In this document: positions 30,455 through 40,679 of the stretch, piece after piece | Layout: each line of letters begins with the position of its first letter | How positions within the stretch are numbered: position 1 is the stretch's first letter | Made by a program: the position numbers and the translations under genes | The notes under the pieces: model-generated | Told to the model about the DNA's origin: nothing | The model's input: only the letters and a program-made list of their open reading frames with translations | Databases searched by the model: none | DNA from: Acidimicrobiia bacterium | Lineage (GTDB): Bacteria; Acidobacteriota; Vicinamibacteria; Vicinamibacterales; CAVVIG01 | Reading direction: 5' to 3' | Length of the DNA: 64,000 nt | Assembly: GCA_016871175.1 (NCBI GenBank) | Contig: VFZL01000004.1 | Location: 1-64,000, forward strand

Positions 30455-33034
30455 ATGTCCGATCTCGTTCCCTCGCTTCATCCGGTCAACATCGAAGACG
30501 AAATGAAGCGCTCGTACATGGATTACGCCATGAGCGTGATCATCGGACGAGCGTTGCCAGACGCACGCGATGGGCTCAAGCCGGCGCATCGACGTGTGTT
30601 GTACGGCATGAAGACGATGGGGCTGTCGTCCACGCGTGGTTACCGCAAGTGCGCCAAGATGGTCGGCGAGGTGATGGGCAACTTCCACCCTCACGGGGAC
30701 GCCTCGATCTACGACACGTTGGTGCGCCTCGCACAGGACTTCAACATGCGCTATCCCCTGGTGGACGGCCAGGGGAACTTCGGATCCCTCGATGGCGATC
30801 CACCAGCGGCGATGCGGTACACGGAGGCGCGGCTCAAGGCGCTCTCCGACGACATGATGGCGGATCTCGACAAGGAGACCGTCGACTTCACGCCGAACTA
30901 CGACGAGACTACTGAGGAGCCGACTGTTCTCCCGGCTCCGTTTCCCAACCTCCTCGTCAACGGCTCCGCCGGTATCGCCGTCGGGATGGCCACCAATGTT
31001 CCGCCGCACAACCTCAGGGAGGTGATCGCCGGCTGTATCTGGGTAATCGAGAACACCCATCTGGCCGACGCCGACCAGGCCGCGGCCCCGTCGCGCGGCG
31101 AAAAACTCAGGCAGTTGATTCGGCTCATTCCCGGACCCGACTTCCCCACCGGAGGCTACATCGTCGGTCGCAGCGGAATCGTGCAGGCCTACTCGACGGG
31201 ACGAGGCTCCGTGTTGATGCGCGCCAAGTCGGAAGTCGAAACCAGCAAGAAAGGCGACCGCCAGTCGATCGTGTTCACGGAGATCCCCTACCAGGTCAAC
31301 AAAGCCAAGTTGATTGAACGGATCGCCGAGCTCGTTCGGGAAAAGACGATCGAGGGCATCTCCGATCTCCGTGATGAGTCCGACCGGGACGGCATGCGCA
31401 TCGTCGTGGAGCTGAAGCGAGGCGAAGTGCCAGAGGTGATCCTGAACAACCTCTACAAGCACACGCCGCTCCAATCGAGTTTCGGCATCATCATGCTCGC
31501 CATCGTTGGTGGACGGCCGAAGGTCTTGACGCTGCTGGAGCTGGTCGAGAGCTTCACCGAGTTCCGACGGGACGTGGTTCGACGCCGTACCGAGTTCGAG
31601 TTCCGGAAGGCCGAGGGGCGCTATCACATCCTCGAAGGACTGAAGATCGCGCTCGACCACCTCGATGCGGTGATCGCGCTCATTCGCGCCTCGAAGACCG
31701 TTTCCGAAGCGCGCGACGGCTTGATGACGAACTTCGATCTGTCACAGATCCAGGCACAGGCGATTCTAGATATGCCGCTCCAGCGCCTCACCGGTCTCGA
31801 GCGGCAGCGCATCCTCGACGAGTTGGCCGAGCTCCTGAAGACGATTGAGCGGCTGCGAGCGATCCTGGGCAGCGATCGGCTACTGATGCAGATCATTGTC
31901 GACGAGCTCAGGGACGTGCAGTCTCGCTACGGTGATGAGCGACGCACCGAAATCATCGACGGCGAATCGGGAGAGCTCGGCATCGAAGACTTGATCGCCG
32001 AAGAGGACATGGCGATCACCGTGAGCAACACCGGCTACATCAAGCGTACGGCGATTTCCACGTACCGCAATCAGCGGCGGGGCGGCAAGGGTCGGATCGG
32101 CATGCGGACGAAGGACGAGGACTTCGTCGAGCGGCTGTTCGTGGCGTCCACACACGCGTACATCATGATCTTCACCGACAAGGGACGCGCCTACTGGTTG
32201 AAGGTGCACGAGATCCCCGACGTCGGGCCAGGCGGCAAGGGTAAGTCGATCGCGAACCTCGTCTCGCTCGAGGAGGGTGAACGTATCGCGGCGTTGTTGG
32301 CCGTGAAGGAGTTCGACGAGAACCGTTTCGTCGTGATGGGCACCAGGCGTGGCGTGGTGAAGAAGACGGTCTTGTCCGCCTTCAGCAACCCGCGGGCCGG
32401 CGGCATCATCGCGATGGGCGTCGAGGATGGCGATTCCGTGATCGCAGTGCAGCTCTCCGGCGGCGGTGGGCAGCTGTTCCTCGGCACGCGCCATGGCATG
32501 GCGATCCGATTCGAGGAAACCGACGTCCGGTCGATGGGTCGTACCGCCTACGGCGTGCGCGGCATCACGCTTCGAGACGACGACTACGTCGTCGCCATGG
32601 AAGTGGTCCGCCCTGGCGGCACGTTGCTGAGCGTCACGGAACACGGGTACGGCAAGCGCACCGAGATCGAGGAGTACCGAGTCCAGACACGTGGTGGTGT
32701 CGGCGTCATCAACATCGCGAAGTCGGAGCGCAACGGCAAGGTGGTTGGTGTGCTCTACGTGCAGGACACGGACGAGATCCTGCTGATCACCCAAGAAGGC
32801 ATGATCCTCCGCATGCCCGCAAACGACGTCCGCGCCATCGGACGGGCGACGCAAGGCGTACGCCTCATCGATATCGAAGAGGGCGACAAAGTCGTCTCCG
32901 TCGCGAGGCTTGAGAAGGAAGAGGACGGAGAGAATGGTGACCCTGGCTCGGAGAGTGGGCGGCCGTCAGCCGCCGATGGGCCATTCCCTGCGGCTGACGG
33001 GTCACCGGACGACGGCACGGAGGCGACCGCGTGA
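30455..33034 (+). CDS. gyrA: DNA gyrase subunit A
   Basis: The breakage-reunion subunit: 859 residues with catalytic Tyr122 (in [10 protein letters not shown]) in exactly E. coli numbering. The quinolone region reads GDASIYD at 81-87. The GyrA box QRRGGKG lies near 540-546, confirming gyrase and not topoisomerase IV. The C-terminal DNA-wrapping beta-pinwheel is followed by an acidic Gly/Pro/Ala-rich tail of about 40 residues. It lies 55 bp after gyrB. Confidence 0.97.
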   Translation: MSDLVPSLHPVNIEDEMKRSYMDYAMSVIIGRALPDARDGLKPAHRRVLYGMKTMGLSSTRGYRKCAKMVGEVMGNFHPHGDASIYDTLVRLAQDFNMRYPLVDGQGNFGSLDGDPPAAMRYTEARLKALSDDMMADLDKETVDFTPNYDETTEEPTVLPAPFPNLLVNGSAGIAVGMATNVPPHNLREVIAGCIWVIENTHLADADQAAAPSRGEKLRQLIRLIPGPDFPTGGYIVGRSGIVQAYSTGRGSVLMRAKSEVETSKKGDRQSIVFTEIPYQVNKAKLIERIAELVREKTIEGISDLRDESDRDGMRIVVELKRGEVPEVILNNLYKHTPLQSSFGIIMLAIVGGRPKVLTLLELVESFTEFRRDVVRRRTEFEFRKAEGRYHILEGLKIALDHLDAVIALIRASKTVSEARDGLMTNFDLSQIQAQAILDMPLQRLTGLERQRILDELAELLKTIERLRAILGSDRLLMQIIVDELRDVQSRYGDERRTEIIDGESGELGIEDLIAEEDMAITVSNTGYIKRTAISTYRNQRRGGKGRIGMRTKDEDFVERLFVASTHAYIMIFTDKGRAYWLKVHEIPDVGPGGKGKSIANLVSLEEGERIAALLAVKEFDENRFVVMGTRRGVVKKTVLSAFSNPRAGGIIAMGVEDGDSVIAVQLSGGGGQLFLGTRHGMAIRFEETDVRSMGRTAYGVRGITLRDDDYVVAMEVVRPGGTLLSVTEHGYGKRTEIEEYRVQTRGGVGVINIAKSERNGKVVGVLYVQDTDEILLITQEGMILRMPANDVRAIGRATQGVRLIDIEEGDKVVSVARLEKEEDGENGDPGSESGRPSAADGPFPAADGSPDDGTEATA

Positions 33035-33051
33035 GCGGCACCGTCGCTCAG

Positions 33052-33066
33052 CCGGGCATGGCCCGG
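33052..33066. terminator. Weak hairpin between convergent gyrA and pcrA
   Basis: CCGGGC and GCCCGG pair around an ATG loop in the 59-bp convergent gap. No T-tract follows on either strand, so only a weak bidirectional terminator is suggested. Confidence 0.3.
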
Positions 33067-33093
33067 GGTGTGAACCGGAGTCGCCCGGCCTGG

Positions 33094-35391
33094 TTACGCG
33101 GGCTCGAGCTTCGCGAACTTGGCTCGCAGCGTCTTGAGGCCGACGCTGCCGAACCGAACCGCGAGTTTCACGTCGTCGTCGAGCGGCTCAACCGAGACAA
33201 CTGACCCGACGCCGAAAGTCGGGTGTCGCACCTTCATCCCGGTCCGCAGCACCATGCCGGTGGACTGATCTTCGTCTTCGTAGGTGAACGGAGGCCTTTG
33301 CTCTCGAGTACCGCCGAACCGGCTGCGACCGCGCGCATAGACCGAGCGAAAGTCCGAGTCACGAAAGTTGGACTGGTACGGCGACGTTGAGAACGACGGT
33401 TCCTTGCGATCGACGAGATCAAAGGGCACCTCGTCGATGAAGCGAGACGGTTCGGTGGATTGATAGTCGCCGAACACGCGACGCCGCGCGGCGCCGGTGA
33501 GGATCAGGTGCTGGCGTGCTCTGGTCATACCGACATAGCACAGGCGACGTTCTTCCTCCAGCTGCTCCTCGTCGTCACTCGACCGAGAATGCGGGAACAG
33601 GCCCTCCTCCATCCCCGCAAGAATCACCATGGGGAACTCGAGGCCCTTGGCGCTGTGAAGTGTCATCAGCCAGATACGCGCCTCGCGCTGACCCTGCTCC
33701 TCGTCGGCGTCGGACAACAGCGACAGCCGGTCGACGAACCCTCCGAGAGACGGTTCAGGCTCTCGGAACTCGTACTCTCGGGCGGCCGACACCAGCTCGG
33801 CGAGGTTCGCGAGGCGCGCTTCCCCATCTTCGCTGCGGTCCTCACGCAAGGCGTGCAGGTAGCCCGTGCGGTCGAGCAGCTTGCCGATGGCGATGGAAAC
33901 CGGATCCTGGCGCGCGATCCCCGTGAGATCGACGATCAGATCCCGGAACGTTGCCAGGGAGGCCGCGCCTCGGCCCGAGATCGCCCGGTCCTTCAGGCCG
34001 CGCACCAACCTCGACCAGAGCGAGTTCGCCGCCGGCGTGGGCTGCAGACCCGCCGCTAGAAGGGGCAAGTTGGCGAAGTCCTCTCCAGCGGTGATCGCAT
34101 CGCCCGGTGCCAGCGCTTCCAGTGCCTCCATGACCCCTTTGCCGATGCCGCGGGCCGGGACGTTGATCACGCGGCGCAGGCTGACATCGTCGTGGGGGTT
34201 GATCACGAGCCGCATGTACGCGAGGGCGTCCTTGATCTCCTTGCGCTCGTAGAAGCGGACACCACCGATGATCTTGTAGGCCAACCCCTCGCGCATGAGC
34301 GCGTCTTCAATCACGCGCGACTGTGAGTTCGTGCGATACAGTACCGCGACCGTCGCATCCACATCGTCCGCCAGGCCGCTCCGGGCCGTGCGCATGATGA
34401 AGTCGGCTTCTTCCAGCTCGTCCCCACCGCGGAAGTAGACGATGCGCCCTCCCCCGCTGCGATCGGTCCAGAGGTGTTTGTCCTTTCGATTGCGGTTGCG
34501 GCTGATGACCGCGGACGCCGCGTCCAGGATGACCTGCGTCGAGCGGTAGTTTCGCTCGAGCTTGACCGTGGCGGCTTCCGGGAAGTCCTGCTCGAAGTCC
34601 AGGATGTTTCGGAGGTCCGCGCCGCGCCACTTGTAGATGGACTGGTCGGGGTCGCCGACCACACAGAGATTGCGGTGGATCTCAGAGAGTCGTCGAATCA
34701 AGAGGTACTGCGGACGATTCGTGTCCTGGTACTCGTCGACCATCACGAAGCGGAACTGCTGAGCGTACTTGGCGCGGACCGTCGCCGATAGTTCGACCAG
34801 ATCGACCGTCTTCAGCAGTAGGTCATCGAAGTCGAGGGCGCTAGCGTCCTTCAGCGTCTTGACGTAGAACTCGTAGATCTTGGCGATCTGTTCCTCGCGG
34901 CGGTTCCACCCGGCGGATGCCGCCATCTGGGCCGGGGACTCCATCATGTTCTTGGCATGACTGATCCGTGAGAGTGCCGCCCGAGGCTGAAGAATGCCGT
35001 CGTCGACGTGGAGCGCCTTCATCGCCTGCTTGATCACCACCAGCTGGTCGGAGGAGTCGTAGATGACGAAATCGCGAGACAAGCCGATCGCTGGCGCCTC
35101 TCGACGGAGGAGCCGCGCGCACAGCGAATGAAACGTCGACATCCACAGACTGCCGCAGTCCGATCCAAGGAGCGACTCCACACGCCCCCGCATCTCCTCC
35201 GCCGCCTTGTTCGTGAACGTGACGGCGAGGATTTCTCGCGGTTCGGCTTCGCCGCTTCCGACCAGATAGGCGATTCGGCTCGTGATGACTTTCGTCTTAC
35301 CGGATCCCGCACCGGCGAGGATCAGCAGCGGCCCGTTGACACGGAGAACCGCTTCGCGCTGCTCAGGATTGAGCGCTTCGAGAAACTGCAT
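33094..35391 (-). CDS. pcrA: Superfamily 1 DNA helicase, PcrA/UvrD type
   Basis: A 3'-5' helicase used in repair and plasmid or phage replication in relatives. The 765-residue protein starts FLEALNPEQREAVL with Walker A LILAGAGSGKT (24-34). It continues with VMVDEYQDTNRPQYLLIRRL, GDPDQSIYKWRGAD, RNYRST, and LMTLHSAKGLEFPMVILAGM, and ends with a basic Tudor-like C-terminal segment (VRHPTFGVGSVVSVE, FAKLEPA) that in PcrA contacts RNA polymerase. Convergent with gyrA. pcrA versus uvrD cannot be settled from sequence alone. Confidence 0.93.
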   Translation of the reverse strand: MQFLEALNPEQREAVLRVNGPLLILAGAGSGKTKVITSRIAYLVGSGEAEPREILAVTFTNKAAEEMRGRVESLLGSDCGSLWMSTFHSLCARLLRREAPAIGLSRDFVIYDSSDQLVVIKQAMKALHVDDGILQPRAALSRISHAKNMMESPAQMAASAGWNRREEQIAKIYEFYVKTLKDASALDFDDLLLKTVDLVELSATVRAKYAQQFRFVMVDEYQDTNRPQYLLIRRLSEIHRNLCVVGDPDQSIYKWRGADLRNILDFEQDFPEAATVKLERNYRSTQVILDAASAVISRNRNRKDKHLWTDRSGGGRIVYFRGGDELEEADFIMRTARSGLADDVDATVAVLYRTNSQSRVIEDALMREGLAYKIIGGVRFYERKEIKDALAYMRLVINPHDDVSLRRVINVPARGIGKGVMEALEALAPGDAITAGEDFANLPLLAAGLQPTPAANSLWSRLVRGLKDRAISGRGAASLATFRDLIVDLTGIARQDPVSIAIGKLLDRTGYLHALREDRSEDGEARLANLAELVSAAREYEFREPEPSLGGFVDRLSLLSDADEEQGQREARIWLMTLHSAKGLEFPMVILAGMEEGLFPHSRSSDDEEQLEEERRLCYVGMTRARQHLILTGAARRRVFGDYQSTEPSRFIDEVPFDLVDRKEPSFSTSPYQSNFRDSDFRSVYARGRSRFGGTREQRPPFTYEDEDQSTGMVLRTGMKVRHPTFGVGSVVSVEPLDDDVKLAVRFGSVGLKTLRAKFAKLEPA

Positions 35392-35558
35392 CCGACGATC
35401 CAGCGGCCGTGGTCAGAGATGAACTGGCGGCACCGCGCCCAGACGGTCACGTACACAGGGACAGACGGCCAACACAGCTTATCACCTCGGCCGGCACCGT
35501 CGCACGACGATTGATGGAAGGTTGCATGCGCGAGGCACGCTCCGGCGACTGGAGGGTG

Positions 35559-37403
35559 CTACTCGACGGTGACCGACTTCGCCAGGTTGCGCGGTTGATC
35601 GACGTCGCACCCTCGTCGGACGGCAATGTCGTACGCCAGCAGCTGAAGCGGCACCACGTTCACGATCGGTGACAGCAACCGAGGCGCCGGCGGAAGCTCG
35701 AGGACGAAGTCGTGCGATCGGTCCAGAATCGACCAGAGCTTGTCGTCGCCGCGCGTCGTGAGTGCGACCACGGAGCCGCCGCGAGCCTTGACTTCCTGCA
35801 TGTTGCTGATCATCTTCTCGAACACGGCATCGTGTGGGGCGATGCTGACCACCGGCATCCGCTCGTCGATGAGGGCAATCGGTCCGTGCTTCATCTCACC
35901 GGCAGGATAGCCTTCGGCGTGGATGTAGGAGATCTCTTTCAGTTTGAGCGCGCCTTCGAGGGCGATCGGGTAGTTGATGCCCCGTCCCAGATACAAGAAA
36001 TCGGTGCGCGTGAGGAACCGGGCTGCGACTTCTTCGACCTGAGGGGCCAGCTTCAGGGCCAGTTCGAGGAGGAGCGGGAGTTGCAGCAACGCGTTCACAT
36101 GCGGACGCGAATCCGCGAGCGACAACGCGTGTCGCACCTGACCCAGACGCAGTCCCAAGAGGTAGAGCGCCACCAGTTGTGATGTGAAGGCCTTCGTCGA
36201 GGCCACGCCGATCTCTGGCCCCGCGTGCGTGTAGATGGTGCCCTCGGTCTCACGCGTGGCCATGCTGCCCACCACGTTGCAGATCGCGATGCTGCATGCC
36301 CCCTCGCGTTTGGCCTCGCGCAACGCGGCCAGCGAGTCCGCGGTCTCACCCGACTGCGTGATCACCACCGCGAGGGACCGCTTGTCGACAATCGGATGCC
36401 GGTAGCGATACTCCGATCCGTAGTCCACTTCGACCGGCAGTCGGGCGAGCTGTTCGATGATGAACTTCCCCACGAGCGCCGAGTGCCACGACGTGCCGCA
36501 CGCCAGGATGGTCACGCGATCCACTGTCGCCAGCCGCTCTTCCGAGATCGCCATCTCCTCGAGGAACACACGGCCGGAATCCTGAGACACGCGCCCGAGG
36601 ATGGTTTCGCGGACGGCCGTCGGCTGCTCGAAGATCTCCTTGAGCATGAAATGCTTGTAACCGGCCTTCTCCGCCATGATCGGATCCCACAGCACCCGCT
36701 GCGTCGCTTTCGAGACCGGCCGGCCAAAGAAATCCGTGAACGAGACGCCGTGTCGCGTGATCACGCCCATCTCCTCGTCACCCAGGAACACCACGTCGCG
36801 CGTGTGGTTCAGGATGGCGGGGATGTCCGAGGCGACGAAGAACTCGCCGTCGCCGAGACCGACAACGATGGGCGGGCCGTTCCGCACAGTGACGATCTTC
36901 TCGGGATCGTCGGCGGAGATCAGCACGAGCGCAAACAACCCGCGCATGAACATGAGCGCTCGCCGCACGGCGTTCTCGAGTCCGTCGCCCTTCATCTCGC
37001 GCTCGACCAGGTGCGCGACGATCTCCGTATCGGTCTCCGTGACGAACTTGTGGCCCTGCAGCTGCAGCTCGTGCTTCAGATCGAGGTAGTTCTCGATGAT
37101 CCCGTTGTGCACGACGACGATCCGGCCGGTGCAGTCCCGATGCGGGTGCGCGTTCTCTTCGGTCGGACGTCCGTGGGTGGCCCAGCGTGTGTGGCCGACG
37201 CCGTAGTCGCCGGCGATCGGCTGTGCGACGATGACCGACTCGAGGTTTGAGAGCTTGCCGGCGCTGCGCCGCAGGTCCACGCGCCCGTCGCGAACGATCG
37301 CCACGCCTGCGGAGTCATAGCCTCGGTACTCCAGCATCCGGAGGCCCTCCACCAACACCGACACGACGTCCTTCGATCCGATGTACCCGACGATGCCGCA
37401 CAT
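35559..37403 (-). CDS. glmS: Glutamine-fructose-6-phosphate aminotransferase (isomerizing)
   Basis: Makes glucosamine-6-phosphate, the first step toward UDP-GlcNAc. The 614-residue protein starts with the processed nucleophile Cys2 ([12 protein letters not shown]). It has the glutaminase domain ([18 protein letters not shown]), two SIS isomerase domains ([31 protein letters not shown]) and ends [10 protein letters not shown], the family tail. Its start lies 2 bp after the glmU stop, so both genes form one operon for UDP-GlcNAc synthesis. No glmS ribozyme would be expected or is seen. Confidence 0.97.
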   Translation of the reverse strand: MCGIVGYIGSKDVVSVLVEGLRMLEYRGYDSAGVAIVRDGRVDLRRSAGKLSNLESVIVAQPIAGDYGVGHTRWATHGRPTEENAHPHRDCTGRIVVVHNGIIENYLDLKHELQLQGHKFVTETDTEIVAHLVEREMKGDGLENAVRRALMFMRGLFALVLISADDPEKIVTVRNGPPIVVGLGDGEFFVASDIPAILNHTRDVVFLGDEEMGVITRHGVSFTDFFGRPVSKATQRVLWDPIMAEKAGYKHFMLKEIFEQPTAVRETILGRVSQDSGRVFLEEMAISEERLATVDRVTILACGTSWHSALVGKFIIEQLARLPVEVDYGSEYRYRHPIVDKRSLAVVITQSGETADSLAALREAKREGACSIAICNVVGSMATRETEGTIYTHAGPEIGVASTKAFTSQLVALYLLGLRLGQVRHALSLADSRPHVNALLQLPLLLELALKLAPQVEEVAARFLTRTDFLYLGRGINYPIALEGALKLKEISYIHAEGYPAGEMKHGPIALIDERMPVVSIAPHDAVFEKMISNMQEVKARGGSVVALTTRGDDKLWSILDRSHDFVLELPPAPRLLSPIVNVVPLQLLAYDIAVRRGCDVDQPRNLAKSVTVE

Positions 37404-37405
37404 TT

Positions 37406-38806
37406 TCAGCTCCGCTTCGCTTCCACTTCGGTCCTAGGCTTCTTCCGTGCCTGAACCCAGCCGTCGATGTTGCGCTGCTTGCCGGCGCTCACGGCGAGCG
37501 CGCCTGGTGGGACATTCTCACGAACGGTCGTGCCCGTTCCCACGTAGGCCTCCTGGCCGACGGTCACCGGAGCGATGAGTTGCGTGTCGCTGCCGATGAA
37601 AGCTCCGTCTTCGATGGTCGTGGTGTGCTTGTCGGTGCCGTCGTAATTGCAGGTGATGGTGCCTGCCCCGACGTTGACCTTCGCGCCGATCACCGCGTCG
37701 CCGAGGTAGGTGAGGTGCATGGCTTTGGTGCCCGGCCCGAGCGACGACTTCTTCACCTCGACGAAGTTACCCACCTTGGCGCCGGCACCGAGCTCAGTGC
37801 GCTGGCGGAGGTGCGCGAAGGGGCCCGCCTGCGCACCGGCCTCCAGCATCGAATCGTGAATCACACAGTGGTCGAGGATCGTGACGCCGTCGCCGATGTG
37901 CGAGTCGACAATGCGCGTACCGCCGTGAATCCGGCAGGCGCGCCCGATGACCGTGCGTCCCTCCAGCGACACGCCAGGGTCAATGATCGTGTCCTGCCCG
38001 ACCTCGACGTCATAATCCACGTAGGTCGTGGCCGGGTCCTCGATGGTGACGCCGTTCGCCATGAGCGCTGCGCACTTCGCGTCACGGACGATGCGGCTGA
38101 TCGCTGCGAGGTCGGATCGGCTGTTGACACCCAGGATCTCGTTGGGATCGACCAGTCTGACCGTCTCGACCCCGCGACCGAGAGTGCGGTAGATCGCGAC
38201 CAGGTCCGGCAGGTAGTACTCACGCTGCGTATTCTCTGCCGCGATGCTGCGCACCGCGTCGAACAGGCCCTCGAGCGCGAACGCATAGATTCCGGAGTTG
38301 ATTTCCCGAATGGCGCGCTGCTCCTCGGTGGCGTCGCGCTCCTCGACGATGCGCTCGACCCGATCGTCGAGGCGTACGATCCGACCGTAGCCGTAGGGTT
38401 CCTCCACGACCGCCGTGATGATCGTGGCCGCTGTGTCTGTCGTCGTATGCCGGGCTACCAGCCGCTCGAGCGTGCCAGCCGTCAGCAGCGGCACATCGCC
38501 AGACAGCAGAATGAGCACGCCAGTCTTGTCCTTGAACAGGGGCTCCGCCATCAGCAGGGCGTGTGCGGTGCCGAGCTGCGGCTCCTGGGTGACGAAAGTC
38601 AGGCCCGGATGGTCGAGGGCGGACACGACCTCATCGGCCTGGTGCCCAACGACGACCGTCACGGTCTTGGGTGCGAGCTCTACCGCTGCCCGAAGCACGT
38701 ATTCGATCATCGGCGCCCCGGCCACATGGTGGAGCACCTTGGGCCGCGATGACTTCATGCGGGTGCCCTTCCCAGCGGCGAGGACCACGATGTGCACGTC
38801 CGACAC
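37406..38806 (-). CDS. glmU: Bifunctional GlcNAc-1-P uridyltransferase / glucosamine-1-P acetyltransferase
   Basis: The last two steps of UDP-GlcNAc synthesis. The 466-residue protein has the N-terminal pyrophosphorylase domain ([18 protein letters not shown], residues 8-25, and GDVPLL). A C-terminal left-handed beta-helix of hexapeptide repeats carries the acetyltransferase site ([30 protein letters not shown]). Tail is short and basic. Directly upstream of glmS. Confidence 0.96.
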   Translation of the reverse strand: MSDVHIVVLAAGKGTRMKSSRPKVLHHVAGAPMIEYVLRAAVELAPKTVTVVVGHQADEVVSALDHPGLTFVTQEPQLGTAHALLMAEPLFKDKTGVLILLSGDVPLLTAGTLERLVARHTTTDTAATIITAVVEEPYGYGRIVRLDDRVERIVEERDATEEQRAIREINSGIYAFALEGLFDAVRSIAAENTQREYYLPDLVAIYRTLGRGVETVRLVDPNEILGVNSRSDLAAISRIVRDAKCAALMANGVTIEDPATTYVDYDVEVGQDTIIDPGVSLEGRTVIGRACRIHGGTRIVDSHIGDGVTILDHCVIHDSMLEAGAQAGPFAHLRQRTELGAGAKVGNFVEVKKSSLGPGTKAMHLTYLGDAVIGAKVNVGAGTITCNYDGTDKHTTTIEDGAFIGSDTQLIAPVTVGQEAYVGTGTTVRENVPPGALAVSAGKQRNIDGWVQARKKPRTEVEAKRS

Positions 38807-38871
38807 AACGCCTCAATTATCGTCTATTCGCAGTTTCGCGATTGGACCGGGTCCGAGGCGAGTTGCTCGGA

Positions 38872-39612
38872 CTAGCGAAGGAACTTTGGGCGTGCGGGGC
38901 GCTTCAGGTCGAGCGGTCGAGCTGGGGGTTCCAGGGTGGCTTGAAACGACTCGTCCTCACGCAGCGAATCCAAATCCGGATCCTGTCGAGCGAGCGCCCT
39001 GTTCTTAGGGTTCAACGCGATCGCTCGCTCGAGGTGCGCCACTGCCTCCGTATGCTCGCCCCGTTGTGCGTGCGCCACCGCGAGCATATACAGCGCGTAG
39101 TCGTTGTCGGGATCCTCGTCGCGCACCAACCGGAGGTGCGCGATCGCGTCATCGTAGCGCCCCGCGTTGATCGAGAGGGTGGCGGCGTACAGCCTTCGAT
39201 CCACCGTCTCGGGCGCGTGCTGCTTGGGCGTTGCTTGGCGCCGGCAGACGTTCAAGTAAAGTCGGACGCGCTCGTGAAGTTCCTTTTCTTCGGGGAATCG
39301 AGAAAGGACAGACTCCAGGAGCTGCTCCGCTTCCCGGTACCGGTGACGCTGGAGCGCCTGAACGCCCTGCTCGTACACGGCGACGGCTTCGACGTAGGTT
39401 GATCGGCGGGGAGCGCGCGTGCCGTTTGGCTCGGCCGCGGCCGACTTGGGCGGGCGGCCGGCCGGCGGCTTTCCCGCCGCGGCAGAGCTTGTGGCCGACG
39501 TGCGAGCCTTTGAGGCTGGTCCGCCGCTGGGCTTTGCGCTGCCACGAGGCGCTGCTGAGCCACCTGGCGCAGAGGAATGACCTTTCGATCGCGGCTGAGG
39601 TCGCTTGGCCAT
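38872..39612 (-). CDS. TPR-containing protein with basic disordered N-terminus
   Basis: A 246-residue protein. Residues 1-70 are rich in Ala, Ser, Pro, Lys and Arg and look disordered. Residues about 72-200 contain tetratricopeptide-like helices (YEQGVQALQRHRYREAEQLL, YALYMLAVAHAQRGEHTEAV, split here). No signal peptide is evident, so a cytoplasmic scaffold or nucleic-acid-binding role is possible. Located between glmU and rsmI on the same strand. Function unknown. Confidence 0.75.
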   Translation of the reverse strand: MAKRPQPRSKGHSSAPGGSAAPRGSAKPSGGPASKARTSATSSAAAGKPPAGRPPKSAAAEPNGTRAPRRSTYVEAVAVYEQGVQALQRHRYREAEQLLESVLSRFPEEKELHERVRLYLNVCRRQATPKQHAPETVDRRLYAATLSINAGRYDDAIAHLRLVRDEDPDNDYALYMLAVAHAQRGEHTEAVAHLERAIALNPKNRALARQDPDLDSLREDESFQATLEPPARPLDLKRPARPKFLR

Positions 39613-39720
39613 GTCGATCCCGGTATCCGGGGCACGAATCGGCCGTAAACTAACAGAAACGCTTCTGAGCGGTCAAGCCGGGGCCCCCCACCGAGCGTCG
39701 AGGCCCTTGGCCTCGCTCTG

Positions 39721-40596
39721 TCATTTGACAGATTTCTTGTGCCGCTCCAAGGCGCTGTAGACTGAATTTGTCGAAAGACCGAGGATCCTTGCCGTCGCCT
39801 GGATCGCCTTCCGCTTGGACACCGCTGGATCCTGTTTGATCCGCTCATGCTCAGCCACTATTTGGTCATCAGACCGCTCGACAAATAAGCGTTCGTTATG
39901 TCGAATAGCCAAATTCAATCCTACGCAGAACTCTCCCACGGGTTCCCTGAGAGCAGCCATGACGTCTTCGACGGTACCTCGGAGCACCGTCTCGTGAACT
40001 TTCGTCAACTCGCGGCCGACAATAATCTGGCAATTGCCAAAATCATGTCGGATCCGATGGAGTGTCTCGACGATTCGATGCGGGGCCTCGAAGAAGACAA
40101 CCGTTCGAGGCTCTTGAGACAATGCTCTGAACCATTCGTTTCTTTCGTTTGACCCAATTGGGGGATATCCCAGAAAAGCGAACGAATCTGTGGGTAGTCC
40201 AGCCACCGCTAAGAGCGTCAGCACGGCGCTGGGACCGGGAATCGCCTCCACGCGCACCCCTGACGCGATAGCCTGACGAATGAGATGCCCTCCAGGATCC
40301 GACACAGTGGGCGTGCCCGCATCGGAAACCAGAGCCACCGACGCCCCCTCGACGATGCGATCGAGGAGCGCCTGGGACTTCTGCGCCTCGTTGTGCCGGT
40401 TCAGGCTCGTAGTTGGCGTCCGGATGTCGTACCGCGCCAGCAAGTGCGCGGTACGCCGCGTATCTTCGGCAGCGATGAGCGTGACCTCCCGCAGGACGCG
40501 GAGCGCTCGCGCGCTGACATCCTCGAGATTGCCGATGGGCGTGGCGACTACGTAGAGCGTGCCGGAAGCTCCGGCCGGGCCGGCTGTGCCGGGCAT
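39721..40596 (-). CDS. rsmI: 16S rRNA (cytidine-2'-O)-methyltransferase RsmI
   Basis: Methylates C1402 of 16S rRNA. The 291-residue protein has the family start GTLYVVATPIGNLEDVSARA, AEDTRRTAHLL, VSDAGTPTVSDPGGHLI and the tetrapyrrole-methylase-like SAM core. The C-terminal 55 residues end in a helix-turn-helix-like unit (ATARILGLSTNSVYSAL). The 3' third of the gene is visibly more AT-rich than its neighbours. Divergent from the DUF885 gene. Confidence 0.92.
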   Translation of the reverse strand: MPGTAGPAGASGTLYVVATPIGNLEDVSARALRVLREVTLIAAEDTRRTAHLLARYDIRTPTTSLNRHNEAQKSQALLDRIVEGASVALVSDAGTPTVSDPGGHLIRQAIASGVRVEAIPGPSAVLTLLAVAGLPTDSFAFLGYPPIGSNERNEWFRALSQEPRTVVFFEAPHRIVETLHRIRHDFGNCQIIVGRELTKVHETVLRGTVEDVMAALREPVGEFCVGLNLAIRHNERLFVERSDDQIVAEHERIKQDPAVSKRKAIQATARILGLSTNSVYSALERHKKSVK

Positions 40597-40679
40597 GAAA
40601 AACGGGATGATATTGTACCATTGACAGATCGTGAGAGCGGTAGCGCGACGTCTGGTGCCAGATAACTGCTATAGGAGCC

